Shown: positions 43,567-53,630, counted from the first letter of the stretch. The stretch is DNA of 64,000 nt from Capsulimonadaceae bacterium (GCA_031292625.1 JARLGU010000031.1:124001-188000); one strand, 5' to 3'. A program made the numbers and translations. Notes: a model not told the origin generated them from the letters alone.

Positions 43567-45123
43567 ATGGCGACATTTACGATCGATAACCAGGTCGTGA
43601 CCGTGGCGGACGGGGCGACGGTGCTGGACGGCGCGCGGGCTCTTGGAATTGACATCCCGGCGCTGTGCGCGGCCGAAGCGCGGCCTGCCCATCCCACGTG
43701 CTTCGTGTGCGTCGTGCGCATTGACGGTTCCGGGAGGCTTGTTCCCGCCTGCGCAACGACGGCCGTCGACGGCATGCGCGTCGAGAGCGAGACCGACGAC
43801 GTTCGCGATGCGCGACGGACCGCGATCGAACTTCTCCTGAGCGACCACTTCGGCGACTGCATCGCTCCATGCTCCTTGAGTTGTCTCGCGCATATAGATG
43901 CCCCTCGCATGATCCGCCGGATTGCTGAGCGCCGGTTCGGGGATGCCATCGCGGTAGTGAAGGAGACCGTCCCTTTGCCCGCCGCGCTGGGCAGAATCTG
44001 CCCCGAATTATGCGAAAAAGCCTGCCGCCGCCATTCGTACGACGCGGCTGTTTCCATTTGTGCGCTGGAGCGGTTCGTGGCGGATTGGGATCTTTCGCGC
44101 CAAGAGCCATACAATCCGGTTTGCGCGCCGCCTACCGGACGGACCGTTGCAATTGCCGGCGCCGGACCGGCGGGACTGGCGGCGGCGTATTTCCTGCAAA
44201 TTGCCGGACATGCCTGCACCTTGTTTGACGACCACCCGAAACCCGGCGGAATGTTGCGCTACGGCGTCCCGGAAGCCGTGCTTCCGCGCGATGTGCTGGA
44301 CGCCGAAATCGCGGCCATCTTGCGGACTGGCGCGCAGATCCGTTGCGGTGTCGGGTTAGGGCGGGATATCTCGCTCGGCGATCTGCGCGCGCGGTTCGAC
44401 GCCGTCTTGCTGACCGTCGGCGATCTGCGGACTTCCAGCGCGCTCGATGAAGCGCTGATCGTGGGATCCGACGGAATTAGCGCGGCGCGAGAGACTCTCG
44501 CGACCTCCCTGCCTGGCGTGTTTGCGGCTGGCGCCGCGGTCGCTCCGATGCGTCACGCCGTGCGCGCGGTTGCAAGCGGACGGCGCGCCGCGGCATCGAT
44601 TGATCGCTTCCTGGGCGGCGCTGGCTCGTTCGCGGCGGCGCAGGAATATTCCGTACGCTCAGGCAAGATCGAAAACGAAGAGCTTCTCGCCCTTGCGGCG
44701 GGGGCGTCGCCCGAGGCCCGAATTGCCTCTCGGAAACCGCTGACGGAAGACGAGGCGGTTCGCGAGGCGAAGCGCTGCCTTCAATGTGAGTGCCAGGGCG
44801 CGGCAACCTGTAAACTGCGCGACGCGGCCCGCCGATGTGCTGCGCGCGCGGGACGCTTTCGCGGGACGCGCCGTCCTCCCGCGCGCGACGAGAGCCATCC
44901 GGAGGTCGTGTTCGATGCCGGTAAATGTATTGCCTGCGGGATCTGTGTCCGAATCGCCGCCGCCGCGGGCGAAGAGACTGGCGTGAGCTTTCAAGGACGC
45001 GGGTTTGGCATCCGGGTCGCTTCATCGACCTCGGGCAGCCTGGCGGATGGATTGCGCCGGACCGCGCGGGAATGCGCCCTGGCTTGTCCGACGGGCGCTC
45101 TCACGCTCAAGGAGGGCTTGTGA
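43567..45123 (+). CDS. Multidomain iron-sulfur/FAD oxidoreductase (GltD-like with 2Fe-2S and 4Fe-4S domains)
   Basis: This 518-residue cytosolic electron-transfer protein has these domains in order: an N-terminal 2Fe-2S ferredoxin-like domain (residues 1-75; Cys in ALCAAE, CFVCVV and ACATTA); a His-Cys 4Fe-4S domain (DHFGDCIAPCSLSCLAHID); a GltD-like Cys-rich linker (GRICPELCEKACRR); an FAD/NAD domain starting VAIAGAGPAGLAAAYFLQIA, with GGMLRYGVPEAVLP and GVFAAGAA; and a C-terminal ferredoxin domain (CIACGICV, CALACPTGAL). This is the layout of NuoG/HydB-GltD hybrids (SfrB-like). Its stop overlaps the ABC ATPase start, which is unusual. The electron donor and acceptor are unknown. Confidence 0.8.
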   Translation: MATFTIDNQVVTVADGATVLDGARALGIDIPALCAAEARPAHPTCFVCVVRIDGSGRLVPACATTAVDGMRVESETDDVRDARRTAIELLLSDHFGDCIAPCSLSCLAHIDAPRMIRRIAERRFGDAIAVVKETVPLPAALGRICPELCEKACRRHSYDAAVSICALERFVADWDLSRQEPYNPVCAPPTGRTVAIAGAGPAGLAAAYFLQIAGHACTLFDDHPKPGGMLRYGVPEAVLPRDVLDAEIAAILRTGAQIRCGVGLGRDISLGDLRARFDAVLLTVGDLRTSSALDEALIVGSDGISAARETLATSLPGVFAAGAAVAPMRHAVRAVASGRRAAASIDRFLGGAGSFAAAQEYSVRSGKIENEELLALAAGASPEARIASRKPLTEDEAVREAKRCLQCECQGAATCKLRDAARRCAARAGRFRGTRRPPARDESHPEVVFDAGKCIACGICVRIAAAAGEETGVSFQGRGFGIRVASSTSGSLADGLRRTARECALACPTGALTLKEGL

Positions 45124-45779
45124 GCCACTGTCGTCTAGTTGTTGAAGGGATCGTCAAGGCATATGAGAATCTTGAGGTGTTAAAGGGCGTCACTTTCTCC
45201 GTTGCCGCAGCCGAATCGGTGGCGATCGCCGGTCCCTCGGGGTCCGGGAAATCGACGCTGCTGAATATTATCGGCGCGCTCGATCGAGCCGACTCCGGCA
45301 GCGTTACGGTTGAAGGAGTCGATATTGCCTCGCTTTCGGCCCGTGGCCGGGCGTCATACCGGGCCAGCGAGGTTGGCTTCGTGTTCCAGGATCACCATTT
45401 GCTGCCGCAACTTACCGCTGTCGAGAACATTCTGATCGCATCCCTTGCCGCAGGCAAGGGCGATGGCCAGGACCGGGCGATGGAGCTTCTCGGCCGCGTG
45501 GGCCTGAAAGATCGCGCCGGCGCGTTTCCCGCACAGCTCTCAGGCGGAGAGCGTCAACGCGTCGCGGTCGCGCGGGCTTTGATGAACCAGCCTCGCCTGC
45601 TGCTTTGCGACGAGCCGACCGGCAGCCTCGATGCGAGCAACGGCGATTCGGTGCTGACGTTAATCCTGGATCTTGCAAAGACCACTGGCGCGGCGATGGT
45701 GCTTGTGACCCACAACGCCGCCCACGCGTCCCGTTGCGATCGCTTGCTGGCCATGCGGGACGGCGTTCTCGCCGGGTGA
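45120..45779 (+). CDS. ABC transporter ATP-binding protein (LolD/MacB type)
   Basis: This 219-residue ATPase is of the MacB/LolD/FtsE group, which powers mechanotransmission-type ABC systems. Walker A is GPSGSGKSTLLN, the Q-loop is in FVFQDHHLLPQLT, the signature is LSGGERQRVAVARAL, Walker B is LLLCDEPTGSLD, and the switch His is in LVTHN. The GTG start at 45120 overlaps the oxidoreductase stop (GTGA) with GGAGG just upstream. The FtsX-type permease at 45841 is its partner. Typical substrates of this class are lipoproteins, peptides or macrolides; none can be assigned. Confidence 0.93.
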   Translation: MSHCRLVVEGIVKAYENLEVLKGVTFSVAAAESVAIAGPSGSGKSTLLNIIGALDRADSGSVTVEGVDIASLSARGRASYRASEVGFVFQDHHLLPQLTAVENILIASLAAGKGDGQDRAMELLGRVGLKDRAGAFPAQLSGGERQRVAVARALMNQPRLLLCDEPTGSLDASNGDSVLTLILDLAKTTGAAMVLVTHNAAHASRCDRLLAMRDGVLAG

Positions 45780-45840
45780 GTGCTGGCGAGCGTGCGATGT
45801 TTGGCAAATAGTCTTTATGTTTTATCCCCGCTCAATTGCC

Positions 45841-48800
45841 ATGACAATGCTACATCTTACAATCCGCAGTCTTCGCTACCACGCCCGGACGCTTGTCCCG
45901 GCGGCGGCGGCGCTGGCGGTCGCGACGGCGGTGATTGCGGGGGCGCTTGTCATTGGGCGATCCGCGCGGGAGAGCCTGCGCGACATGGCGCTTGCGCGGC
46001 TCGGCACAACCCGTTTCGCGGTCGTTTCGCAAGGTCTTTTCTCGGACGGTCTCGGCCCGAGGATGGCGGGGGCAACGCTGCTCGTCGAACGCTGCGCAGT
46101 GCTCGGCGAGCGCACGAACGAGGTCGCGCCAGCGGTGAACGTCATCGGAATCGATTCGTCGGTCGATTCGATATTCCCCGGTCAACAACCGGCTGAGCGG
46201 ATTGCGGGCGGGGTTGCAATCAATGCCACCCTGGCGAAGGCGATCGGAGCGAGCGTGGGCGACGATCTCATCGTGACGCTCTCGCGTCAGCAGTCCGCGC
46301 CGCTCGATTCGCTGTTCGCGCAGCGGTCGCGCGGCGAAGCTCTCGTTACGATGCGCCTCCCGGTCAGCGCCGTGATGTCTCCGGGATCGTTCGGCGATTT
46401 CGCTCTCGATGCCGCGACGACTCCGCGCTACAACCTTTTCGTCGATCGCCGCGCGCTTGCCGATGCATCTCATTGCGCAGGGTGTGCCAACGTGCTGCTG
46501 ATCGACTCCGTGGGGGGCGCATCCGTCGTGGAGCGCCTGAGGCGATCGGCGACGCTTGCCGATCGCGGCTTGCGCTTGCGGCAGGATTTTTCGGCTGGCG
46601 GCTTGATCCTCGAAAGCGACCGGTTGCTGATGCGTGAAGGGGAAGTGAACCGAACTCTTCGCGTCGCACGGGACGCGGGATGGATTGCTAAGCGGCTCTC
46701 CGTGTTTCTCGCGGATAGCGTCGTTGGCCGCCGCGTTGCTTCGTACGCCGTGATCGGCGCACGGGATGGCCTGCAGATTCCTTCGGGATGCGTTCAGGTT
46801 AACCGCTGGGCGGCGGACGACCTTGGAGTATCGGTGGGGTCCCCGGTACGGATCCGTTGTCTCTGGCCGGCTGCGGACGGCTCCTACCGTTCGGTCGAGC
46901 ATGTTCGACGGGTGGAGAGCGTTTTGCCGATGAGCGGATTGGCTGCGGACGCTAATCTTACGCCGCGTTTTGAGGGGATCACGGATGCGTCGAGGATCAG
47001 CGATTGGCAAGCGCCGTTTCCGGTCGATCTGGGTCGCGTGACGCCGCGAGATGAAGCGTACTGGAGTCTGTATCGCGCTGCGCCGCGCCTGACGGCGACG
47101 ATCGACGATGCGCGCGCCTATTGGAGCCAGGCGAATCCGGGCGGCGATCCGGACTGGGTGACCGGTATCCTCCTGATGCCGCCGCCTGGCGTCTCGCGAG
47201 AGCGGCAAATGATGGTGGCGGATGCGCTTCTTGCAGCCGGGCTCGACCCAAGCGCTTCGGGCCTCGTCGTTCGTCCGGTTCGCGTGTTGGCGTTGCGGTC
47301 CGCATTGGCGTCCAACGATTTCGCGAGTCTGTTTCTCGGTCTCGGCTTTTTCGTGATCGTGAGCGCGGCGGCGGCTTTTGGATTGGTGATGCGCCTGTCG
47401 ATTGAGCGGCGCGCGACAGAAGTCGGTCTCTTAAAAGCGTGTGGGTTTGATGAGGGGCGCATTGCGCGGCTCATGTTGGCGGAAGCGGCCGTTGTAAGCG
47501 CGTGCGGGGCAGTCGCCGGCTCATTGCTCGGGGCTGCGTATGCTTGGGGAATCCTGGGCATGCTTGCGGGACCGTGGAGCGGCGCGGATGCAGGTGCGGC
47601 GCTGTCATTGCACCTTGAGTTTGCCGATCTTGCGGCCGGCGGCGCGGCGGGATGGGGGATCGGGATTATCGCGGGGGCTTGGACGTTGCGCGGCCTGCTG
47701 GGCCGGACCCCGCTGACGTTGCTGCGGGACTTGCCGGTGGGCGGCTGGCACGGCGCGCGCCGGGGGACGATCTGGAGGACCTTGCTGCTCGTCGCGTTGC
47801 CGCTCGCCGCGCTTGCCGCCTGCCTGCATCGCGGCGGGGATCGGGAGGGGGCATTCTTGACGGCGGGATGTTTGCTTCTCGCCTGGTTCCTGGCGGTCGC
47901 CGCAGTGTGGCTTGCGCGCGTTAGAGCTGCACGGACGGATCGGCTATCGATGCGGTTTGTTGCGCTCCGCAATTGCGCCATGCGCGAGAGACATAGCCTG
48001 CTCGTGATGGGCCTGATCGCGTCGGCGACATTCTTGCTCGTGGCTATCGGTGCGAACTCGCGGCACACGGACGCCAGGGATGTCTATCGCCGCGCGTCGG
48101 GCAGCGGCGGCTTTTCGCTCGTGGCAACGTCGTCTTTGCCGATGCCGATCGATTTCGCGACGGCGAAGGGGCGGGCGCGGCTCGGGTTTTCGCCGGACGA
48201 TGAAGCGGCGTTCGCTGGTACTACCGTCGTCCCATTGTTCATGAGCGACGGCGAAGATGCCGGCTGCCGCAATCTCGCGCATCCTGTTGCGCCGCGCATT
48301 CTAGGAGTGGGCAAGACACTCATCGACCGTGGCGGGTTCTCGCCGGAGACGGAATATCGGAGCGGCTGGCCATTGCTGCGAGGCGAACCACTGCCGGGAC
48401 CGATCCCGGCGTTCGCGGATGCCGACACCGCCGAGTGGATATTGGGTGTCGAGTTGGGAGGATTCTACCGGCATCCCGCATCGCGTCGTCCGTTGCGGAT
48501 TGCGGGACTTTTGCATCACAGCCTCTTCTCCGGCGAGCTGCTTGTTCCCCAGACTTCGTTCCGATCGATGTTTCCATCCGAGCGCGCGCCTCGCTACTTT
48601 CTGATCCAGACTCCGCCGGGCCGCGAGGAAGCGGTCGCTTCGGCGCTGCGCCGCAATCTGGGGGAGACCGGGCTCGATGTCCGGCGCTCGCGGGATCTTC
48701 TGGATTCGGTGGATCGGGTACAAAATAGCTATCTTGCGGCGTTTCGCGCGCTCGGATCCCTCGGTCTGTTGCTCGGCGTGGCGGCGTTGGGCGCGGTGAT

Positions 48801-49107
48801 CGTGCGCGGCGCGCGGGAGCGGCGAAGAGAACTGGCGGCGATGCAGGCGATTGGGTTCGGCCGCCCGGACATCGCCCGGCTTCTCGTCTGCGAGGCAATT
48901 GTTCCGCTTCTTGCTGGGCTGATTGCCGGGGCGCTCAGCGCGCTGGTCGCTGTCGCGCCGAACCTGTCCGCGAGCGGCGGCATGCCCGATCTGCCCGCGA
49001 CATTGGCGCTGGTTGGCCTGGCGCTTGTCTGCGGCGTTGCGGTCAGCATGGTCGCCGGGATTACGTCGGCGGGCGGATGCTTTGCGAGCGATCTGAGGGC
49101 GGAATAG
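45841..49107 (+). CDS. Large FtsX/MacB-type ABC permease
   Basis: This permease of about 1088 residues is for the preceding ATPase. An N-terminal membrane helix (LVPAAAALAVATAVIAGALV) is followed by a periplasmic domain of about 400 residues. A first FtsX block of several helices follows (FFVIVSAAAAFGLVMRLS, LLKACGFDEGRIARLMLAEA), then further helices, a second periplasmic domain and a last FtsX block (AMQAIGFGRPDIARLLVCEA). The duplicated FtsX layout with two large extracytoplasmic domains resembles LolC/E-fusion or YbbP-like permeases. The ATG at 45841 is preferred as nearest the first helix; 45817 and 45847 are alternatives. No strong Shine-Dalgarno is visible. Confidence 0.85.
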   Translation: MTMLHLTIRSLRYHARTLVPAAAALAVATAVIAGALVIGRSARESLRDMALARLGTTRFAVVSQGLFSDGLGPRMAGATLLVERCAVLGERTNEVAPAVNVIGIDSSVDSIFPGQQPAERIAGGVAINATLAKAIGASVGDDLIVTLSRQQSAPLDSLFAQRSRGEALVTMRLPVSAVMSPGSFGDFALDAATTPRYNLFVDRRALADASHCAGCANVLLIDSVGGASVVERLRRSATLADRGLRLRQDFSAGGLILESDRLLMREGEVNRTLRVARDAGWIAKRLSVFLADSVVGRRVASYAVIGARDGLQIPSGCVQVNRWAADDLGVSVGSPVRIRCLWPAADGSYRSVEHVRRVESVLPMSGLAADANLTPRFEGITDASRISDWQAPFPVDLGRVTPRDEAYWSLYRAAPRLTATIDDARAYWSQANPGGDPDWVTGILLMPPPGVSRERQMMVADALLAAGLDPSASGLVVRPVRVLALRSALASNDFASLFLGLGFFVIVSAAAAFGLVMRLSIERRATEVGLLKACGFDEGRIARLMLAEAAVVSACGAVAGSLLGAAYAWGILGMLAGPWSGADAGAALSLHLEFADLAAGGAAGWGIGIIAGAWTLRGLLGRTPLTLLRDLPVGGWHGARRGTIWRTLLLVALPLAALAACLHRGGDREGAFLTAGCLLLAWFLAVAAVWLARVRAARTDRLSMRFVALRNCAMRERHSLLVMGLIASATFLLVAIGANSRHTDARDVYRRASGSGGFSLVATSSLPMPIDFATAKGRARLGFSPDDEAAFAGTTVVPLFMSDGEDAGCRNLAHPVAPRILGVGKTLIDRGGFSPETEYRSGWPLLRGEPLPGPIPAFADADTAEWILGVELGGFYRHPASRRPLRIAGLLHHSLFSGELLVPQTSFRSMFPSERAPRYFLIQTPPGREEAVASALRRNLGETGLDVRRSRDLLDSVDRVQNSYLAAFRALGSLGLLLGVAALGAVIVRGARERRRELAAMQAIGFGRPDIARLLVCEAIVPLLAGLIAGALSALVAVAPNLSASGGMPDLPATLALVGLALVCGVAVSMVAGITSAGGCFASDLRAE

Positions 49108-49180
49108 AATATTATTGGAACTCTTGATTTTCGCGTCCGGCAGTGCCGCAATGTTCAGATTATAAGTGCTCGCCTTGTTC

Positions 49181-49330
49181 TTAGGCCTTTTAAGACGGCT
49201 CCGCAGCCGCCGTGGCTGTTTTTGGAAAAGGGCCGGCGCAGCGCTTTCGTGAATTCGCGATACGTGCTGCTATCGGACGCTGGCTGCAAAAGGCCGTGTG
49301 CGTGTTGACGCGGCCTCGCCGATTGAATAA
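49181..49330 (-). repeat. Dispersed intergenic repeat, copy C (truncated)
   Basis: This copy of about 150 bp lies between the ABC permease and the PQQ-propeller gene. It has the left terminal part (TTTTAAGACGGCTCC, GCCGTGGCTGTTTTTGG) and one internal unit up to GTGTTGACGCGG, then lacks the right terminal repeat. It is more diverged than copies A, B and D. Confidence 0.75.
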
Positions 49331-49369
49331 CATACGCTCCGAGAAAATCACAATGCAAATGGCTTAATC

Positions 49370-50482
49370 ATGAACTTACGTCCTCAAATGCTCGCCAATC
49401 TGATCGTCGCCGCTCTCGTCGTCTTTGCGGTACCGCACCCGGCGCGCGCCGACTGGCCCATGTTTCGCGGCGCGCCGTCGCTTGCCGGACATGCGTCGCA
49501 GGCACTGGCGCCGCCGCTTCGCGTCCTGTGGTCGAAGGATGTGGGCTCGGTCGAGGCGACGGCCGCAATCGCCCACGGGGTCGTTTACGCTGCTACGATG
49601 CGCGGAACCGTGCTCGCGCTATCGCTTGCGACCGGACAGGCGATCTGGACGTATCGCTCGCCTGATGCGTTCAGCGCGTCGCCGTGCGTTGCGGACGGCA
49701 TCGTTACCGTAGGCGATGAAGGCGGCGTGCTGCATGCGTTGCGGGCATCCGATGGAAAGCTGCTCTGGCAGCATCCCACGGGGGACAAAATCGCATCGTC
49801 CGTTACGCCTGCGCCGCATGGCCGGTTGCTCTTCGGTTCGTACGACGGTCGCTTGTATTGCGTCAGCGAAAAAAACGGGGCGACGATCTGGAGCTTGAAG
49901 ACCGACGCGCAGGTTCACGCATCGGCTTGTGTTGCCGGAAAAACTGTGGTGATCGGAGGCTGCGACGGCAAGGTGCGCGGAATCGATCTCGCGACCGGCG
50001 CGCAACGATTTGCGCTCGTTGCGGGAACAAGCATGGGAGCATCGCCCGCATCCGGCGGCACGACGGTGTTCCTTGGGACGCTCGCGGGCGCTTATTTCGC
50101 GCTGGATCCCGTCCACGGCCGCTCGATCTGGCGGCTACAAGAACACGAGGACGGCGCGGCGTGCTATGCCAGCGCGGCTGTCAGCTCGGGGCGGGTTGTG
50201 TTTGGTTCGCGGAGCCAGCGGCTTTTTTGTCTCGATGGCGCGAAGGGGCGAGCGCTCTGGACCCTGCGGACGGCGTCGCAGATCAACTCGTCGCCGTTGA
50301 TCGCGGGCGGGACGGTTTGGGCGGGTACGGACGATGGCACGCTGATCGGAGTGGACCTCGCGAACGGGACGCAAGTCTGGCGCTTTCGAGCCGGCGGCTC
50401 GCTGAAGGCGTCGCCAGCCGTCGCGGAGGGCAAGCTGGTGATCGGCTCGACGAGCGGGACGCTTTTCTGTTTGGGCAAGTAG
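49370..50482 (+). CDS. Exported PQQ-propeller (BamB-like) protein
   Basis: This 370-residue exported beta-propeller has a signal peptide at residues 1-27 (cleavage after ARA, before DWPMF). About seven repeats of the PQQ/quinoprotein type follow, each with a G…W or LW closing strand, for example LRVLWSKDVGSVEATAAIAH, GQAIWTYRSPDAFSASPCVA, GKLLWQHPTGDKIASSVTPA and GTQVWRFRAGGSLKASPAVA. Such folds act as scaffolds (BamB) or as alcohol-dehydrogenase-like enzymes; no catalytic cofactor site is evident, so a scaffold or binding role in the periplasm is likelier. The gene stands alone between repeat copies C and D. Confidence 0.82.
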   Translation: MNLRPQMLANLIVAALVVFAVPHPARADWPMFRGAPSLAGHASQALAPPLRVLWSKDVGSVEATAAIAHGVVYAATMRGTVLALSLATGQAIWTYRSPDAFSASPCVADGIVTVGDEGGVLHALRASDGKLLWQHPTGDKIASSVTPAPHGRLLFGSYDGRLYCVSEKNGATIWSLKTDAQVHASACVAGKTVVIGGCDGKVRGIDLATGAQRFALVAGTSMGASPASGGTTVFLGTLAGAYFALDPVHGRSIWRLQEHEDGAACYASAAVSSGRVVFGSRSQRLFCLDGAKGRALWTLRTASQINSSPLIAGGTVWAGTDDGTLIGVDLANGTQVWRFRAGGSLKASPAVAEGKLVIGSTSGTLFCLGK

Positions 50483-50682
50483 GCAGAGCCGCTTCGTGCG
50501 AGTCGGGACGTGTTGGCAATAGGTAGACAACCATTCAGATTAGGATGCCCCCCATTGCCGGGCGGGCAATTCTTAATTTTCGCTGCGCTCAGGGTGCATT
50601 GAAGTCAGCCCCTTGGGCCTATACCGCGCTGCGCCAGAAGAACGGCCAGGCAGCGAGGGCATTTCAGAACCGTTTGCAATAG

Positions 50683-50903
50683 ATCGAAATGCTTTGTAAG
50701 ACGGCTCCCCGGCCGCCGTGGCCGTTTTTGGAAAAGGGCCGGCGCAGCGCTTTCATGGGCTCCCGATGCGCGCTGGAATCGGACGATGGCGGCAAAAGGC
50801 CTGACGCGTGTCGACGCAGCATCGTAAATCACCGTCGTGAACGAGGCGCGGGCGAAAAAAGGCCCCGGCGGCCCGAGCCGTCCTGAATCTTGTTCTCGGT
50901 ACG
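50683..50903 (-). repeat. Dispersed intergenic repeat, copy D (one-unit form)
   Basis: This 221-bp complete copy has a single internal unit. It starts GATCGAAATGCTTTGTAAG, then GACGGCTCCCCGGCCGCC and GTGGCCGTTTTTGGAAAAGG, and ends GAGCCGTCCTGAATCTTG with TTCTCGGTAC beyond. It ends 18 bases from the mnmG stop. The 200 bases between the PQQ gene and this copy (50483-50682) show nothing else. Confidence 0.85.
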
Positions 50904-50920
50904 TCCATTAATTGCCCAGC

Positions 50921-52822
50921 CTACCCCGCGACAGCATGCGCGGTTTGCTTGCGCGCCGCGATGCGGCGGAGCTGCTCGAGGTAGACGGAGAGCACGCTGA
51001 TATCGGCGGGGGTGACGCCGGGGATACGCGCGGCTTGCCCGAGGGAGACGGGGCGGACACGCTCCAGCTTTTGCCGGCCTTCGGTTGAGATCGACTTAAT
51101 TGCTTGGAAGTCGATGTCTTCGGGGATCGGAATGTCTTCGCGCCGTGCGGCCGCCTCGATCTGCTCGAGCTGGCGCTGGATATAGCCGTCGTATTTCGCC
51201 TCGATTTCGAGTTGTTCGGCGACGGCGCGGCTGGCGGGCTGGCCGGAAAGGGCCACAATGTCGTTGTAGATCACCTCCGGCCGCCGGAGCAGATCGAGCA
51301 GAGAGACGCGCTGGTTGACCGGGCGTATTAGCAATCCGGCGAGCCGTTCGTTATCGATGCCAGAGACGAACATGTTGCCGAGGCGCTGCCGCTCATCGTT
51401 GATTTGCTTTGTTTTCGTCGAGAACCGCTCCCACCGCGCATCGTCGACCAGGCCGGTCTCGCGTCCCCGGCGGGTAAGGCGCAGGTCGGCGTTATCCTGG
51501 CGCAGCAACAGGCGGTACTCGGCGCGGCTGGTGAGAAGGCGGTAAGGTTCGTCGGCGCCCTTGGTCACCAGGTCGTCGATCATGACGCCGATATACGATT
51601 CGCGGCGGCTGAGGACAAACGGCGCCCGGTTCTGCGCATGCAGAGCGGCATTCGCGCCCGCGATCAAGCCTTGTCCGGCAGCCTCTTCGTAGCCGGATGT
51701 GCCATTGATCTGGCCGGCGAGGAACAGGCCTTCGACGCGCCGGGTCATCAAGGCGTGCGTAAGCTCCGTGGCCGGGACGGCATCGTATTCCACCGCGTAG
51801 CCCGCGCGAGTCATCGTGCATTCTTCGAGACCGGGGATAGTGTGCAGAAACTCGATTTGAACATCCTCGGGCATCGATGTGCTCATGCCCTGGACATAGA
51901 GTTCATCCGTATCCCAACCCTCTTGTTCGAGAAAGACCTGGTGGCTTTCCTTGTCGGCGAATTTGACGATCTTGTCCTCGATGCTTGGGCAATACCGGGG
52001 ACCGCGTCCTTCAATCCGCCCGCCATACATCGCCGAGCGGCCGAGATTCGCCTGGATGACGGCCTTGGTGCGCTCGTTGGTGTATGTCAGCCACGACGGC
52101 AGCAGGCCTTCAATGTCGATGCGCGTGTTCATAAACGAGAACGGCGCGACATCCGGCTCGCTCTCCTGCGGCTCGGTCTTGCTCAGATCCACCGTGCGCT
52201 TGTCGATGCGCGGCGTGGTGCCCGTCTTGAGGCGGACGGTCGGCAGACCGAGGCGACGCAACTCATCGGCGAGCCCGATGGATGCGAACTCGCCCGCTCG
52301 TCCCGCCGTGATTTTCGTCTCGCCAATATGGACGAGGCCGCGAAGAAATGTACCGGTCGTCAAGACGATCGACCGGGCGCGCATTTCGACGCCGGTTTGC
52401 GTGCGCAGGCCGGCGATGCGCGTTTGCGCGCCTTCGCCTTCAACGATCAGCTCCTCGACCATGGCCTGACGGTAATCGAGATTCGGCGCGGCTTCCAGCG
52501 CGGCTTTCATGACCCGCTGGTACATCTTCTTGTCGCACTGCGCGCGCAACGCCTGCACGGCGGGACCCTTGCCCGTGTTCAGCATGCGGATATGCGTTAA
52601 CGCGCGATCCGTGGTCAACGCCATCTGGCCGCCAAGCGCATCCACTTCACGCACGACATGGCCCTTCGCGGGACCGCCGATCGAGCAGTTGCATGGCATG
52701 AGCCCGACATTGTCCAGATTAATGGTGAGCACGGCCGTCCGGCATCCAAGGCGAGCTGCGGCCAACGCGGCTTCGATCCCCGCATGTCCGGCGCCGACTA
52801 CTATGACATCGTATTCGTACAT
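50921..52822 (-). CDS. mnmG: tRNA uridine-5-carboxymethylaminomethyl modification enzyme MnmG
   Basis: This 633-residue FAD enzyme works with MnmE to modify wobble U34 of certain tRNAs. Family marks are the N-terminal FAD motif [80 protein letters not shown] and the C-terminal helical domain. Length matches the family (about 620-640). Usually mnmG and rsmG are neighbours; here rsmG is about 4.5 kb away with unrelated genes between. A TGC-TACAAT extended -10 lies 8 bases before the ATG, so the leader is very short. Confidence 0.97.
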   Translation of the reverse strand: MYEYDVIVVGAGHAGIEAALAAARLGCRTAVLTINLDNVGLMPCNCSIGGPAKGHVVREVDALGGQMALTTDRALTHIRMLNTGKGPAVQALRAQCDKKMYQRVMKAALEAAPNLDYRQAMVEELIVEGEGAQTRIAGLRTQTGVEMRARSIVLTTGTFLRGLVHIGETKITAGRAGEFASIGLADELRRLGLPTVRLKTGTTPRIDKRTVDLSKTEPQESEPDVAPFSFMNTRIDIEGLLPSWLTYTNERTKAVIQANLGRSAMYGGRIEGRGPRYCPSIEDKIVKFADKESHQVFLEQEGWDTDELYVQGMSTSMPEDVQIEFLHTIPGLEECTMTRAGYAVEYDAVPATELTHALMTRRVEGLFLAGQINGTSGYEEAAGQGLIAGANAALHAQNRAPFVLSRRESYIGVMIDDLVTKGADEPYRLLTSRAEYRLLLRQDNADLRLTRRGRETGLVDDARWERFSTKTKQINDERQRLGNMFVSGIDNERLAGLLIRPVNQRVSLLDLLRRPEVIYNDIVALSGQPASRAVAEQLEIEAKYDGYIQRQLEQIEAAARREDIPIPEDIDFQAIKSISTEGRQKLERVRPVSLGQAARIPGVTPADISVLSVYLEQLRRIAARKQTAHAVAG

Positions 52823-52830
52823 GGCTGTTT

Positions 52831-52836
52831 ATTGTA
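52831..52836 (-). promoter_or_regulatory. Extended -10 box of mnmG
   Basis: Minus-strand TACAAT (52836-52831) preceded by TGC fits an extended -10 element. The leader before the ATG at 52822 would be 0-3 bases. A weak -35 (TTCGCC) is 18 bases further upstream. Confidence 0.5.
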
Positions 52837-52933
52837 GCACGGGTTTTTCGCGGCGGCGAATAACGCCAACGGCGTGAGCGTAGTATCGGCTTGGCGAACG
52901 GATCAATTGAGGCAGCCACGAAACGACGCGTGG

Positions 52934-52970
52934 TATAATGACTTTGACCAAATGGTCAAACCAAATGGTT
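52934..52970 (+). promoter_or_regulatory. TetR promoter with overlapping operator
   Basis: TATAAT (52934-52939), preceded by TGG (extended -10), is followed at once by TTTGACCAAATGGTCAAA (52943-52960), a palindrome with 7-bp arms over the start site. ACCAAATGGT occurs twice, 13 bases apart, so a second half-site (52960-52969) extends the operator. Autoregulation by the TetR gene at 53027 is the simple reading. Confidence 0.7.
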
Positions 52971-53026
52971 GAATATCGATCCTGCCCTTCGCCAAATGCG
53001 TCGGGCATACCGCGAAGGGACAATCC

Positions 53027-53623
53027 GTGGAGAAGCGCGAAAACCAGAAGGAGAATCTGCTGCGGGCGGCTTGCGAGCTTGTCGCCGAAAACGGCATTGC
53101 GCCTCTGCGCACGCGCGACATCGCCAAGCGGGCGGGACTGTCGCACGGAACGCTGCACTACTGCTTCGCGACCAAGGAGGAGCTTCTCAAGGCGCTCTAT
53201 CAGTATATCCGATCGGAATTCCGGCATGCGACCGAGCATCTAGAGCATGAGGATCCCCAGCTTCGCGAGAGCCTCGAAGGCCAAGCGCGTCTTCGTCTGC
53301 ATCTCCTTCACTCGCCGGACACCCTTTTCCTTGCGTGGCGGGCCTTTACGCGCGAAGCATGGACCGAGCCGTTGGTCGGTCAGATTGTGAAGGCCCATTA
53401 CGCCGAGCAGAGAAAGCGATTCGAAGCGATTCTGGCGCGTGGACGCGCCGGCGGAGCCCTGCCGGCGACGCCCAGCATTCCGGATTCCGTAACGGCGGCC
53501 ATGATATTGAGCTTTTACGAAGGCTTAACCGTACAGTGGACGCTGGATCCTGAAAGCGTCGACCCTGACGCGTACGTGCAAGGGCTGCACAAGCTGCTTG
53601 GTCTGGGCAGCGGAAACGTTTAG
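53027..53623 (+). CDS. TetR/AcrR-family transcriptional regulator
   Basis: This 198-residue repressor has the N-terminal TetR helix-turn-helix: KENLLRAACELVAENGI, then LRTRDIAKRAGLSHGTLHYC and FATKEELLKAL. The helical ligand domain follows. It starts at a GTG with AAGGGAC upstream, about 80 bases after a promoter that carries a palindromic operator. The DHA2 exporter starts 7 bases after its stop, so the pair is a classical regulator-pump unit, induced by the drug or metabolite the pump exports. Confidence 0.93.
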   Translation: MEKRENQKENLLRAACELVAENGIAPLRTRDIAKRAGLSHGTLHYCFATKEELLKALYQYIRSEFRHATEHLEHEDPQLRESLEGQARLRLHLLHSPDTLFLAWRAFTREAWTEPLVGQIVKAHYAEQRKRFEAILARGRAGGALPATPSIPDSVTAAMILSFYEGLTVQWTLDPESVDPDAYVQGLHKLLGLGSGNV

Positions 53624-53630
53624 ATCAGTC

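Noticed and set aside
45850-47208. 452-residue frame on the minus strand
   Set aside because: It is antisense to the ABC permease, has an Arg/His-rich composition and no recognisable motif; the permease frame has clear FtsX features.
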